DNA of 64,000 nt from Duganella sp. BJB476. Its GTDB lineage: Bacteria; Pseudomonadota; Gammaproteobacteria; Burkholderiales; Burkholderiaceae_D. A program made the position numbers and the translations under genes. This document shows positions 1 through 10,189 of the stretch, piece after piece. The DNA lies in assembly GCF_003416895.1 (NCBI RefSeq), contig NZ_QVIO01000001.1, positions 682,001 to 746,000 of the forward strand. The letters run 5' to 3'. The stretch's first letter is position 1; each line of letters opens with the position of its first letter. The notes below the pieces were generated by a model that was given only the letters and a program-made list of their open reading frames with translations, searched no databases and was not told the DNA's origin.

Positions 1-2
1 TC

Positions 3-3000
3 TTCACGGTGGGGATGGACGGCAGGGTGCTGGCGTTGAACCTGTACTGCCGCCAGCATCTGGGCACTTACAAGCTGGGCGAGCCGGTGGCGCGCCTGTA
101 CACCGACTGGGCGGCGCTGGTGTTGCAGGATGCGGCGCTGGCGGCCGCGCAGGAGAACGGCTACTGGCACGGCGAACTTGAACTGCTGGGAGCCGATGGC
201 AGCTTCCATCCGGTGACCCAGTCGATCGAATTGCAGCCTGCAACGGAGCATAGGCCGGCCCGCTTCCTGTGCATGGCGTACGAGCTCAGCGACTACGACG
301 TCTACGAATCGCTGCTGCGCTTCAAGCGCCTGTTCGAGCAGCACCCGCAGCCGATGTGGATCTACGACTTGCAAACGCTGCGCTTCCTGATGGTCAACGC
401 CGCCGCCGTGGCGCACTACGGCTACGCGGAAGCGCAGTTCCTGCAGATGACGATCAAGGACATCCGCCCGCCCGAGCAGATCGCCGCGCTGGAACGCAAC
501 CTGGCCAGCGCGCCGGTCAAGGGCGCCGAGCTGGCCGGCGACTGGACCCATGTCAAGGCCGACGGCAGCCGCATCCAGGTGCAGATTTCCTCCCATTCGC
601 TGGTGATCGCCGGCCGCCAGGCGCGCTTCGTGGTGGCGCACGACGTCACCGAGCAATTGCGCATGGAGGCCGCGCTGTACGCCTCGCGCGAGCTCAAGCA
701 GCTGGTCATCGACCACATCCCCCACCAGATCTTCTGGAAGGACCTGGACGGCAAATACTGCGGCTGCAACACCGTGTTCGCCGCCGCCGCCGGGCTGCGG
801 GTGGTGGAGGAGGTGGCCGGCAAGACCGACGACGATTTCCCCTGGCGCCACAATGCCGAGACCATCCGCGCCGACGACCGCACCATCGTCGCCACCGGCA
901 AGGCCCGCTTCAACGACGAAGACCAGCTGATGCGGGAGGACGGCCGGCTGCACTGGTACCTGATCAACAAGCTGCCGTTCCACGACCAGCGCGGCAACAT
1001 CATCGGCGTGCTGGGCACGATCGAGGACATCACCGACCGCAAGCAGGCCGAGCAGACCTTGCAGCTGCGCGGGCGCGCGCTGGAGGCCAGCGACAACGCG
1101 GTGGTGATCACCGCCCACGGCCCCGGCGGCGACCTGGTCGACTACATCAATCCCGCCTTCACGCGGCTGTTCGGCTATGCCGAGGCCGAGGCCGCGGGAC
1201 GCCGGCTGGACCTGTTGCTGGAGCAGGAAAACGCCGACCGCGACGCCTTGCGCGAGGCCCTGAGCGGCGTGCATGAACTGACCATGATGCTGCGCATCGT
1301 GCACCGCAACGGCCACCTGTTGTGGGTGCGGCTGCATGTGGCGCCGGTGCCGGTGCCCGGCGGCCCGCCCAGCCACCATGTGTGCGTGTTGACCGACATG
1401 ACGGAGTCGATCAACTACCAGAACCAGCTGGAGCACCAGGCCAACCACGATCCGCTGACCGGCTTGCCGAACCGGGCGTTGTTCGGCGACCGCATGGCGC
1501 AGGCCATCAGCTATGCCGAACGCTATGGCCATCACCTGTGGGTGGTGTTCATTGACCTGGACAACTTCAAGCTGGTCAACGACAGCCTGGGCCACCAGGC
1601 CGGCGACGAGCTGCTGTGCACGGTCGGCATCCGCCTGCGCACCTGCCTGGCCGACAGCGACACCGTGGCCCGCCTGGGCGGCGACGAATTCCTGCTGCTG
1701 CTGTCGGACACGCCGGAGTCGCCGGCCGCGGCCGTGCTGCAGCAGGTGCAGGAGACGGTGGCCGAGACGATCGCCATCGCCGGCCAGGTGCTGACCGTCA
1801 CCTGCAGCATCGGCGTCAGCGTCTACCCGCTCGACGGCGGCGAGCCGCACCAGTTGCTCAAGCACGCCGACATCGCCATGTACCGCGCCAAGGAGGGCGG
1901 CCGCAACCAACTGCAGTTCTACGAGGCGGCCATGCACAGCCGCATCACCGAGCGCGCCATGATAGAGGCCGAGCTGCGCCATGCGCTCGAACGCGACCAG
2001 CTGAGTCTGCACTACCAGCCCAAGGTCGACCTGCGCAGCGGCGCCGTGGTCGGCATGGAGGCCTTGCTGCGCTGGCGCCATCCGACCATGGGCATGGTGT
2101 CGCCGGCGCGCTTCATCGGCGTGGCCGAGGAAACCGGCCTGATCGTGGCGATCGGGCGCTGGGTGATGCGCACCGCCTGTTTCCAGAACCAGCAATGGCA
2201 GCAGGCCGGGCTGACGCCGCTGCGGGTGGCGGTCAATGTCTCGGCGCGCCAGTTCCGCGACCCGGGACTGAGCCGGGAAGTGCAGGCGGCGCTGTCCGAC
2301 AGCGGCCTCGACGCCCACTACCTGGAACTGGAACTGACCGAGAGCCTGGTGATGCACAACGTCGACGGCGCGGTGGCGGTGGTGCGCGGCCTCAAGCAGA
2401 TGGGCATCGCGCTGTCGATCGACGATTTCGGCACCGGCTACTCCAGCCTGGCCTACCTGAAGCTGTTCCCGGTCGACTACCTGAAGATCGACCAGTCCTT
2501 CGTGCGCGAGATGCTGGCCGAACCCAAGGTGGCCGCCATCGTGCGCTCGGTGATCGCGCTGGGCCAGAGCCTGGGCTTCAAGGTCATCGCCGAGGGCGTG
2601 GAGACCGAAGCCCAGCTGGCCTATCTGCGGCGCTACCAGTGCGACGAGATGCAGGGCTATTTGTTCAGCAAGCCCTTGCCGGCGCAGGACTTCGGCGCGC
2701 TGCTGGGTGAAGAGCGCGCGCTGGCCCTGCCGGCCGAGGAAACGCCGGGCGAACAGCAGACACTGTTGTTGCTGGACGACGAGCCCAGCATCCGTTCCGC
2801 GCTGACGCGCCTGCTGCGTCCCGACGGCTACCGCATCCTGCGCGCCAACACCGCCGAGGAAGCTTTCGATCTGCTGGCCAGCCACCAGGTACAGGTGGTG
2901 ATCAGCGACCAGCGCATGCCCGGCATGAACGGCACCGAGTTCCTCAGCCGCGTGAAGGACATGTATCCCGAGACGATACGCATCATCCTGTCCGGCTACA

Positions 3001-3170
3001 CCGAGCTGGAGGCCGTGCTGAACGCCATCAACCGCGGCGAGATCTACCGCTTCTACACCAAGCCCTGGGACGACCTGACGCTGCGCGAAAATATCCGCGA
3101 CGCGTTCCGCTACCAGAAGATGATGTTCGGCCGGCCGCAACAGCCGGAAGCCAAGCTGGTCGATAGATAG
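3..3170 (+). CDS. PAS-GGDEF-EAL-REC cyclic-di-GMP signalling protein (5' end outside window)
   Basis: The frame is open to the left edge, so the true start lies outside the window; the first internal candidate is a GTG at 9. Order of domains (numbering from 9): a partial PAS-like segment (1-95), three PAS domains (about 100-215, 230-345, 350-465), GGDEF (about 475-640), EAL (about 650-905) and a C-terminal receiver (about 915-1040). The cyclase motif RLGGDEF is intact, but the inhibitory I-site RxxD reads ADSD, so product inhibition is probably lost. The EAL half keeps MEALLRW, NVSARQF, ELTES, DDFGTGYS and EGVET, so phosphodiesterase activity is expected. The receiver has the phospho-acceptor in ISDQRMPGMNG and the lysine in YTKPWDD, as in RpfG-type receivers. 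It leads a run of signalling genes. The net direction of c-di-GMP turnover cannot be told from sequence. Confidence 0.93.
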   Translation, partial: FTVGMDGRVLALNLYCRQHLGTYKLGEPVARLYTDWAALVLQDAALAAAQENGYWHGELELLGADGSFHPVTQSIELQPATEHRPARFLCMAYELSDYDVYESLLRFKRLFEQHPQPMWIYDLQTLRFLMVNAAAVAHYGYAEAQFLQMTIKDIRPPEQIAALERNLASAPVKGAELAGDWTHVKADGSRIQVQISSHSLVIAGRQARFVVAHDVTEQLRMEAALYASRELKQLVIDHIPHQIFWKDLDGKYCGCNTVFAAAAGLRVVEEVAGKTDDDFPWRHNAETIRADDRTIVATGKARFNDEDQLMREDGRLHWYLINKLPFHDQRGNIIGVLGTIEDITDRKQAEQTLQLRGRALEASDNAVVITAHGPGGDLVDYINPAFTRLFGYAEAEAAGRRLDLLLEQENADRDALREALSGVHELTMMLRIVHRNGHLLWVRLHVAPVPVPGGPPSHHVCVLTDMTESINYQNQLEHQANHDPLTGLPNRALFGDRMAQAISYAERYGHHLWVVFIDLDNFKLVNDSLGHQAGDELLCTVGIRLRTCLADSDTVARLGGDEFLLLLSDTPESPAAAVLQQVQETVAETIAIAGQVLTVTCSIGVSVYPLDGGEPHQLLKHADIAMYRAKEGGRNQLQFYEAAMHSRITERAMIEAELRHALERDQLSLHYQPKVDLRSGAVVGMEALLRWRHPTMGMVSPARFIGVAEETGLIVAIGRWVMRTACFQNQQWQQAGLTPLRVAVNVSARQFRDPGLSREVQAALSDSGLDAHYLELELTESLVMHNVDGAVAVVRGLKQMGIALSIDDFGTGYSSLAYLKLFPVDYLKIDQSFVREMLAEPKVAAIVRSVIALGQSLGFKVIAEGVETEAQLAYLRRYQCDEMQGYLFSKPLPAQDFGALLGEERALALPAEETPGEQQTLLLLDDEPSIRSALTRLLRPDGYRILRANTAEEAFDLLASHQVQVVISDQRMPGMNGTEFLSRVKDMYPETIRIILSGYTELEAVLNAINRGEIYRFYTKPWDDLTLRENIRDAFRYQKMMFGRPQQPEAKLVDR

Positions 3171-3239
3171 AATTGGTGAGATTTCCGCCCGGTAAAGTAG
3201 GCATAATTGCTAAAGCCAACAATGGTATCAGGAGGCGAC

Positions 3240-4463
<1,224 letters not shown>

Positions 4464-4489
4464 CACAGCAGTCCATGCCTGGAGCCCGT

Positions 4490-5506
4490 ATGAAGCGTTT
4501 TCCCCTCACAGCCTGGTTGCTGGCCGCCGTGCTGGTACTGCTGGCCGGCGTCGGCATGTGGCTGGTGCTGCGGCCGGCCGTCGATCCGCTGCCGGCGCCG
4601 ACCGCGCTGGTGATCGCCACCAACACCGAATATGTGGGCGCCTGTCCGGTGATGGCGGCCCAGGCCCAGGGCTATTTCAAAGGCCGGCAACTGGCGGTCA
4701 CGCTGCAGCCCTACACCAACGGCCGCCAGGCGCTGGAGGCGGTGACCTCGAACAAGGCCGACATGGCGACCGTGGCCGACATCCCCATCATGTTCTTTGC
4801 GATGGACGCCACGCCGATCCAGGTGATCAGCACCATCTTCCGCACCGGCCGCGACCACGGCCTGGTGGCGCGGCGCGACCGTGGTATCGCCCGGCCCGCC
4901 GACCTGAAGGGCAAGCGCATCGGCGTGACACTGAGCACTTCCGGCCATTTCACGCTGGAGGTGTTCCTCAATCGCCAGCGCCTCGACACCCACGACGTGA
5001 CGCTGGTGAACTACCCGCCCGACGGCCTGCAGCAGGCCATCACCGACGGCAAGGTGGACGCCGTCGCCGGCTGGGATCCCTTCCTGGGCGTGGCCGAGGA
5101 AAGCCTGGGCGCCAACGCCATCCGCTTCACCGGGGCCGACGTCTACGAGAGTATCTACAACATGGTGGCGCTGTCGCGCTACATCAAGCAGAATCCGCAC
5201 ACCGTGGTGCGGCTGTTGCAGGCGCTGGAGCAGGGCGAGCGCTTTTGCCGCGAACATCCGGCCGCCGGCGTGGCCTTCTTTCCCAAGCTCTCGGCCAGCG
5301 GCGCCAGCGCCATGCTGGCCGCGTGGCCGGCCCACCATTTCGGCCTGGAGCTCGACCAGAGCCTGCTGCTGGTGCTGGAGGACCAGTCGCGCTGGGCCAT
5401 CAAGGGCGGGTTGACCACCGCGCGCGAGGTGCCCAACTTCCTCGACTACATCTACCTCGACGGACTCAAGACCGTGAGCCCGACCGAAGTGACGATCATC
5501 TACTAG
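4490..5506 (+). CDS. NMT1/NrtA/SsuA-like periplasmic binding protein, probably membrane-anchored
   Basis: The protein starts MKRFPLTAWLLAAVLVLLAG, one long hydrophobic segment without an obvious cleavage site, then a binding-protein fold of the nitrate/taurine/thiamine-precursor type (NTEYVGACPVMAAQAQGYF, KADMATVADIPIMF, DLKGKRIGVTLSTSGHF). GGAG at 4481-4484 supports ATG 4490 over the ATG at 4475. No ABC permease or ATPase gene adjoins it; the neighbours are histidine kinases, with the next kinase starting 10 bp downstream. My inference is that it presents a ligand to the flanking kinase rather than to a transporter. The ligand cannot be named from sequence. Confidence 0.88.
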   Translation: MKRFPLTAWLLAAVLVLLAGVGMWLVLRPAVDPLPAPTALVIATNTEYVGACPVMAAQAQGYFKGRQLAVTLQPYTNGRQALEAVTSNKADMATVADIPIMFFAMDATPIQVISTIFRTGRDHGLVARRDRGIARPADLKGKRIGVTLSTSGHFTLEVFLNRQRLDTHDVTLVNYPPDGLQQAITDGKVDAVAGWDPFLGVAEESLGANAIRFTGADVYESIYNMVALSRYIKQNPHTVVRLLQALEQGERFCREHPAAGVAFFPKLSASGASAMLAAWPAHHFGLELDQSLLLVLEDQSRWAIKGGLTTAREVPNFLDYIYLDGLKTVSPTEVTIIY

Positions 5507-5516
5507 GGGCCACCGC

Positions 5517-8042
5517 GTGAAAATCTCCACCCGCCTCAAGCTGGCGCAAATCATCTGCATCGTCCTGCTGGCGATCATGGCGCTGGTGTTCGCCCGCACC
5601 ACGCAGCAGATGCGGCACGAGATCGCCAAGGCGGAAATCACCGGCGACGTGCTGCGCGGCGCCGCCGCGCTGCGCTATCTGTCGCTGGAGTATGTGCAGC
5701 TCCACCAGGCCCGCACCAAGGCGCAATGGCTGCAACGGCACCAGTCGCTGCAAACGATGATCGCCGACGACGGCAACTTCGACGACGAGGATGAACGGGG
5801 ACTGCTGCGCGACGTGCGCGAACGCCAGCAGTCGCTGCTGGGTTTGTTCAACGAGTTGCAGGGGCTGCAGGCGGAGTTCACCCGCACGCCGGAGCGGCGC
5901 ACCATCCTGCTGGAGCTGGAGGCCAGGCTGTCGGGCCTGATGATGAACCGGGCGCAGGCGATGATGTCCGACGCGGAAGACCTGGCCCGCATCAGCCGCG
6001 GCAAGATGTTGTCGGCCCAGTCCGACCTGGTGACGGTCGGCGCGGTGCTGGGCGCGCTGGTGCTGCTGGTGGTGATCGGCGCGATGGGCCTGACCATCCG
6101 CAGCGTCAGCAAGCCGCTGGCGCGCCTGCACCAGGCCACCAAGGTGATCGGCGCCGGCAGCCTGGACGTGGTGCTGGACGCGCGCGCCGACGACGAGATC
6201 GGCAACTTGGCCAGGTCCTTCGACGGCATGGTGGAGCGGCTGCGCCAGACCACCGTCTCGCGCGATGAACTGATCCACGCCAACGTGGCGCTGCAAACCG
6301 AGGTGGCGGAACGGCAGGCGGCCGAGCGCAAGGTGGTGGCCCAGCTGGCGCGCATGAGCTTGCTTCACCAGATCACCCGCTCGATCGGCGAGCGGCAGGA
6401 CTTGCCCAGCATCTTCCAGGTGGTGGTGCGTTGCCTGGAAGACCAGCTGCCCATCGATTTCGGCGCCATCTGCCTGTACCAGGGCAACGAGCTGGTGGTC
6501 AGCTGCGTCGGCATGCAGAGCTACCAGCTGTCCGAGGCGATGGCGATGGGCGAGGCGGCCCGCATCGAGATCGACGAGAACGGCCTGTCGCGCTGCGTGC
6601 GCGGCCAGCTGGTGTACGAGCCCGACATCCGCGACGTCGAGTTTCCCTTCCCCAGGCGGCTGGCCAAGGTGGGCATGAGTTCGCTGGTGCTGGCGCCGCT
6701 GCTGGCCGAAAGCACCGTGTTCGGCGTGCTGATCGTGGCGCGCGCCGAGGCCGACGCCTTCTCCAGCACCGACTGCGAATTCCTGCGCCAGCTCAGCGAG
6801 CACGTGGCGCTGGCCGCCAACCAGGCCAGGCTGTACGGCGCGCTGCAACAGGCTTACGACGACCTGCACCAGAGCCAGGTGCAGGTGACCAAGCAGGAGC
6901 GCCTGCGCGCGCTGGGGCAAATGGCCAGCGGCATCGCGCACGACATCAACAACGCCATCTCGCCGATCGGCCTGTACGCCGAGTCGCTGCTGGAGACCGA
7001 GCGCGGCCTGAGCGAGAACGGCCGCGCCTGCTTGCAGGTGATCGAGCGCGCCATCGACGACGTCGCCTCGACGGTGGCGCGCATGCGCGAGTTCTACCGC
7101 CAGCGCGAACCGCAGCTGACCCACAGCACCGTCAACGTCAACCTGATGATGCAGCACGTGGTCGACCTGACCCGCGCGCGCTGGTCGGACATGCCGCAAC
7201 AGCGCGGCATCGTGATCGAGATGCGGCAGGAGCTGGGCGTCGAGCTGCCGGCCATCCTCGGCGTCGAGGGCGAAATCCGCGAAGCCTTGACCAACCTGAT
7301 CTTCAATGCCGTCGACGCCATGCCGGAGGGCGGCGCCGTGACCCTGCGCACCCGCCATGTCGAGCAGTTGGATGACGGCTCCGGCCCGTATGTGCTGGTG
7401 GAGGTGGCCGACAGTGGCACCGGCATGGACGAGGCGACGCAGCGGCGCTGCCTGGAACCGTTCTTCACCACCAAGGGCGAACGCGGCACCGGCCTCGGCC
7501 TGGCCACCGTGTACGGCATGATAGAGCGGCACTCGGCCAGCATCGCCATCGAGTCCAAACTGAACCACGGCACCGCGGTCAGGATGTATTTCCCGGTGGC
7601 GCCGACGTCGGCGGCCGGTTCCGCGCCGCTGCAGGCGCTGGGGCCGGGACCGGGCCTGCGCATCCTGATCGTCGACGACGACCCCACCGTGCTGGCGTCG
7701 CTGGAGAATATCCTGAGCCTGGACGGCCACCATGTCACCAAGGCCGACGGCGGCCAGGCTGGCATTGACCTGTTCTGCGCGGCCGAGCAGGCGGGTAACG
7801 CGTTTGCGGTGGTGATCACCGACCTTGGCATGCCGTATGTCGACGGCCGCAAGGTGGCCGAGACGGTCAAGCGCGTGGCCCCGGCCACGCCGGTGGTGCT
7901 GCTGACCGGCTGGGGCCAGCGCCTGATCCCGGACAGCGGCGAGGCGCCGGTCAATGTCGACCAGGTGCTGAGCAAGCCGCCCAAGATGCGCGAGCTGCGG
8001 CTGGCGCTGGCCAAGTGCGCGGAGCAACTGGCCCAGGCTTGA
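5517..8042 (+). CDS. Membrane sensor histidine kinase (HAMP-GAF-HisKA-HATPase-REC)
   Basis: 841 residues from GTG 5517. TM1 is about 7-27 and TM2 about 172-195, enclosing a helical periplasmic domain of about 140 residues. HAMP follows (about 195-250), then a GAF domain (about 285-450), a NtrB/DctB-like kinase core (ASGIAHDINNAISP with His near 475; NLIFNAVDAMPEGG; GTGLGLATV) and a C-terminal receiver (LIVDDDPTVL, Asp in VVITDLGMPYVDG near 768). It starts 10 bp after the binding-protein gene, so the two are almost surely co-transcribed and may form one sensor. No DNA-binding regulator is encoded next to it; output may pass to the upstream receiver proteins, including the GGDEF-EAL protein. 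Confidence 0.93.
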   Translation: MKISTRLKLAQIICIVLLAIMALVFARTTQQMRHEIAKAEITGDVLRGAAALRYLSLEYVQLHQARTKAQWLQRHQSLQTMIADDGNFDDEDERGLLRDVRERQQSLLGLFNELQGLQAEFTRTPERRTILLELEARLSGLMMNRAQAMMSDAEDLARISRGKMLSAQSDLVTVGAVLGALVLLVVIGAMGLTIRSVSKPLARLHQATKVIGAGSLDVVLDARADDEIGNLARSFDGMVERLRQTTVSRDELIHANVALQTEVAERQAAERKVVAQLARMSLLHQITRSIGERQDLPSIFQVVVRCLEDQLPIDFGAICLYQGNELVVSCVGMQSYQLSEAMAMGEAARIEIDENGLSRCVRGQLVYEPDIRDVEFPFPRRLAKVGMSSLVLAPLLAESTVFGVLIVARAEADAFSSTDCEFLRQLSEHVALAANQARLYGALQQAYDDLHQSQVQVTKQERLRALGQMASGIAHDINNAISPIGLYAESLLETERGLSENGRACLQVIERAIDDVASTVARMREFYRQREPQLTHSTVNVNLMMQHVVDLTRARWSDMPQQRGIVIEMRQELGVELPAILGVEGEIREALTNLIFNAVDAMPEGGAVTLRTRHVEQLDDGSGPYVLVEVADSGTGMDEATQRRCLEPFFTTKGERGTGLGLATVYGMIERHSASIAIESKLNHGTAVRMYFPVAPTSAAGSAPLQALGPGPGLRILIVDDDPTVLASLENILSLDGHHVTKADGGQAGIDLFCAAEQAGNAFAVVITDLGMPYVDGRKVAETVKRVAPATPVVLLTGWGQRLIPDSGEAPVNVDQVLSKPPKMRELRLALAKCAEQLAQA

Positions 8043-8053
8043 TCGGCCGGTGC

Positions 8054-9172
8054 TTAATCGGCCGGCGCAAACGCGGCCGGATCCAACTGTTCAAGCGTGA
8101 CGAGCTGGCCGCTGCCGGGCAGCGACGGCTGTCCCAGCAGGCGCGCGCGCAGCCGTTCCAGATAGTCGGCGCGGCTGCGGCGCAGCGCGTAGTCGCGGAA
8201 GTTGCTGCGCTCCAGGTCGCGCCAGGCCAGTTCGCGGCCCACCTTGGAGCTGCGCTGGGCCTGTTCGAGCAGCGCCGGCTGCATCGGCGCGTCGCCGGCG
8301 GCCAGGCGGGTGTAGCCGTAGCGGTCCATGTAGTCGCCGGTCAGCGTTTCGATCAGGTTGATCTCGTCCAGCGTCAGCTGCTGCTTGAACTTGTCGATGT
8401 TGGCGGCGATCGGCGGATAGCAGTTGGACGACCATAGCGCCGACATCTGCGATAGCTGGAGCGCCTCGCGCGAGGCGGCGCCGTCCAGCATCTGCGGCTG
8501 GAAGGCGATGCCCAGGAAGCCGCACACGGTCTCCAGCGTGGCCTGCTGCTGCGACAGGAAGTCTTCGTAGCGGATGGTCAGCACGCGTTCGGGCCATTGC
8601 TGCATCACGCGGTCGGCCGCCTGGTGCGCGGCCAGCCAGGCCTGGGCGTTGAGGCGGGTGTCGAAATCGTGGATGATGGCGCGGTTCATCGACGCCACCT
8701 GGGCGCGCGGATCGCGCGCCACGTTGACGAACAGCATGTCTGGATACAGCGTCATCAGCTCCTGCGCGTAGTGCACGCTGTCCAGCGACTTGTCCATCAC
8801 CACGCCGGCACCTTGCTGCTCGGCCGAGCGCAGCAGCAGTTCCCACACCACGCGGTGCACGCTGCGCGGCTGGCTGCGCAGCGTTTCGAAGATCTCCACC
8901 GGATCGAACACCACCTCCGGCCACTTAACCATGCTCACCGCCTGCAGGCCCACCACGTCGACCACCAGGTTGAAGTAGGCGCGGTCGTCGCGCAGGTCGC
9001 CGTACAGCGGCAGCAGCGGCACCAGGTCGACGATGTGCAGCGGGTAGGGCGAATAGAACTGCGGCGACATGTTCAGCCGCAGCCGCAGCGCGTGGCTGCC
9101 GCAGCGGCGCAGCGGTATCATCATCACGGGACGCGGACGCCGGACGCCGCCATTGTTGGACATATCGTTCAT
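8054..9172 (-). CDS. PAPS-dependent sulfotransferase family protein
   Basis: About 372 residues. The PAPS-binding signatures are visible: a 5'-phosphosulfate loop-like segment RRCGSHALRL near residues 23-33 and a 3'-phosphate motif VNVARDPRAQVASMNRAI near 155. YEDFLSQ, typical of bacterial sulfotransferases, follows. No signal peptide is seen, so it is probably cytoplasmic. The start ATG at 9172 overlaps the stop of the DHH gene (ATGA), and APS kinase lies just upstream, which fits a sulfate donor made by the same operon. The acceptor (glycan, lipid, peptide or small molecule) is unknown. It converges with the kinase gene, only 11 bp away. Confidence 0.85.
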   Translation of the reverse strand: MNDMSNNGGVRRPRPVMMIPLRRCGSHALRLRLNMSPQFYSPYPLHIVDLVPLLPLYGDLRDDRAYFNLVVDVVGLQAVSMVKWPEVVFDPVEIFETLRSQPRSVHRVVWELLLRSAEQQGAGVVMDKSLDSVHYAQELMTLYPDMLFVNVARDPRAQVASMNRAIIHDFDTRLNAQAWLAAHQAADRVMQQWPERVLTIRYEDFLSQQQATLETVCGFLGIAFQPQMLDGAASREALQLSQMSALWSSNCYPPIAANIDKFKQQLTLDEINLIETLTGDYMDRYGYTRLAAGDAPMQPALLEQAQRSSKVGRELAWRDLERSNFRDYALRRSRADYLERLRARLLGQPSLPGSGQLVTLEQLDPAAFAPAD

Positions 9173-10182
9173 GTTGATTTTTCCTCGGTAATCAGGCCGG
9201 CGAGGCCGGCGGGCGACGCGGTGTAATAGCGGCGGAAGCTGTCCATGAAACGGCCCAGTTCCGCCGCCGGCAGGCGGTTGATGCCGGCGGCGGCCTTGCG
9301 TCCGCCACCGGTGTCGAATTGCTGGCAAAAGCCGTTGGCGCTGTGCGTCAACGGTGTTCCCGAACGTACGCTGACCAGGTAGGAGCCGTCGTCGCGTTCG
9401 TTGAGCACGGCGAACGAGGCGCCGTGGTGCTGGGCCGCCAGCCGGTTGGCCAGCACGCCGCTGACGCGCCGCGCCCAGGCGCTGGCGGGCAGGATGTAGA
9501 CCGCGCCGGCGCCCAGTTCGGCGTGCGGCCGCAGGCCTTGCAGGTGCGCGCAATCGTCGCGGTAGCCGGCGCACAGGGCGCGGTAGATCTCGCTGCCGGC
9601 GATGAAATCGAAAGGGTGCTCGTGGCCGGCCAGCGCGCGGTACAGCGCGGCCGGGGCGATGTGCAGGTCCTGCTCGCATTCGCCGTAGGCGTTGTAGTTG
9701 AACACCTGGCCCAACTGCGCCAGCGCCTCGACGGCGGCGGCGTCCAGGCCGATGCGGCGGGCCAGCCGGCAGGCCGCTTCGGCCAGGTTGTCGCCGAAGG
9801 CCGCCGCCACCGCCCAAGGCCGGTGGCGGCCTTGCAGGTGGCGGTCCACCAGGATGCTGGTGCAGACGTCGGGCGCGCCGTCGCAATGCAGGCGCAGGCG
9901 GGGATGGGCGAAGGCGCAGTCGGCCGAGTGGTGGTCGAAGTACGCTACCTCGGCGCCGCCGTCGAGCAGGCGCTGCAGGGCCGCGGTGTTGCTGTCGAGC
10001 GCGATGTCGAGCACCAGCACCTGGCCGGTACAGCCGTCCGGCACGCGCCGCAGCAGGTCGATCTCGCGCTTGACGCCGGTGATCAGCCCGGCCTGCAGCG
10101 GCGTGTGCAGGCGCATCTGGTGCAGCGCGAAGATGCCGTCGGCGTCGCCGTTGAAGACATCGTAGTTGTGCGCGGCGTCCAT
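9169..10182 (-). CDS. DHH-family phosphoesterase
   Basis: About 337 residues. DHH motifs are intact: NGDADGIFALH (motif I), VLVLDIALD (II), AYFDHHSAD (III) and a GDN motif, followed by a DHHA1-like C-terminus with GGGRKAAAGIN. The family includes RecJ, NrnA-type nanoRNases/pAp phosphatases and c-di-NMP phosphodiesterases. Placed between APS kinase and a sulfotransferase, a plausible role is hydrolysis of PAP, the inhibitory by-product of sulfotransfer, since NrnA-type DHH enzymes can do this. That is inference from context. It begins 7 bp after cysC and overlaps the sulfotransferase start by 4 bp. Confidence 0.87.
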   Translation of the reverse strand: MDAAHNYDVFNGDADGIFALHQMRLHTPLQAGLITGVKREIDLLRRVPDGCTGQVLVLDIALDSNTAALQRLLDGGAEVAYFDHHSADCAFAHPRLRLHCDGAPDVCTSILVDRHLQGRHRPWAVAAAFGDNLAEAACRLARRIGLDAAAVEALAQLGQVFNYNAYGECEQDLHIAPAALYRALAGHEHPFDFIAGSEIYRALCAGYRDDCAHLQGLRPHAELGAGAVYILPASAWARRVSGVLANRLAAQHHGASFAVLNERDDGSYLVSVRSGTPLTHSANGFCQQFDTGGGRKAAAGINRLPAAELGRFMDSFRRYYTASPAGLAGLITEEKST

Positions 10183-10189
10183 GACGGCA

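Noticed and set aside
5496..8027. Very long open frame antisense to the sensor kinase
   Set aside because: It is a by-product of GC-rich third-position codon bias opposite a clear kinase gene; its translation is His/Arg/Gln-rich with no domain. The same holds for long antisense frames opposite icd, czcA, the M1 peptidase and the phosphatase.
8041..8064. Repeated ATCGGCCGG between convergent genes as a terminator
   Set aside because: The CGGCCG copies can pair, but the stem is only 6 bp and no T-tract follows on either strand.
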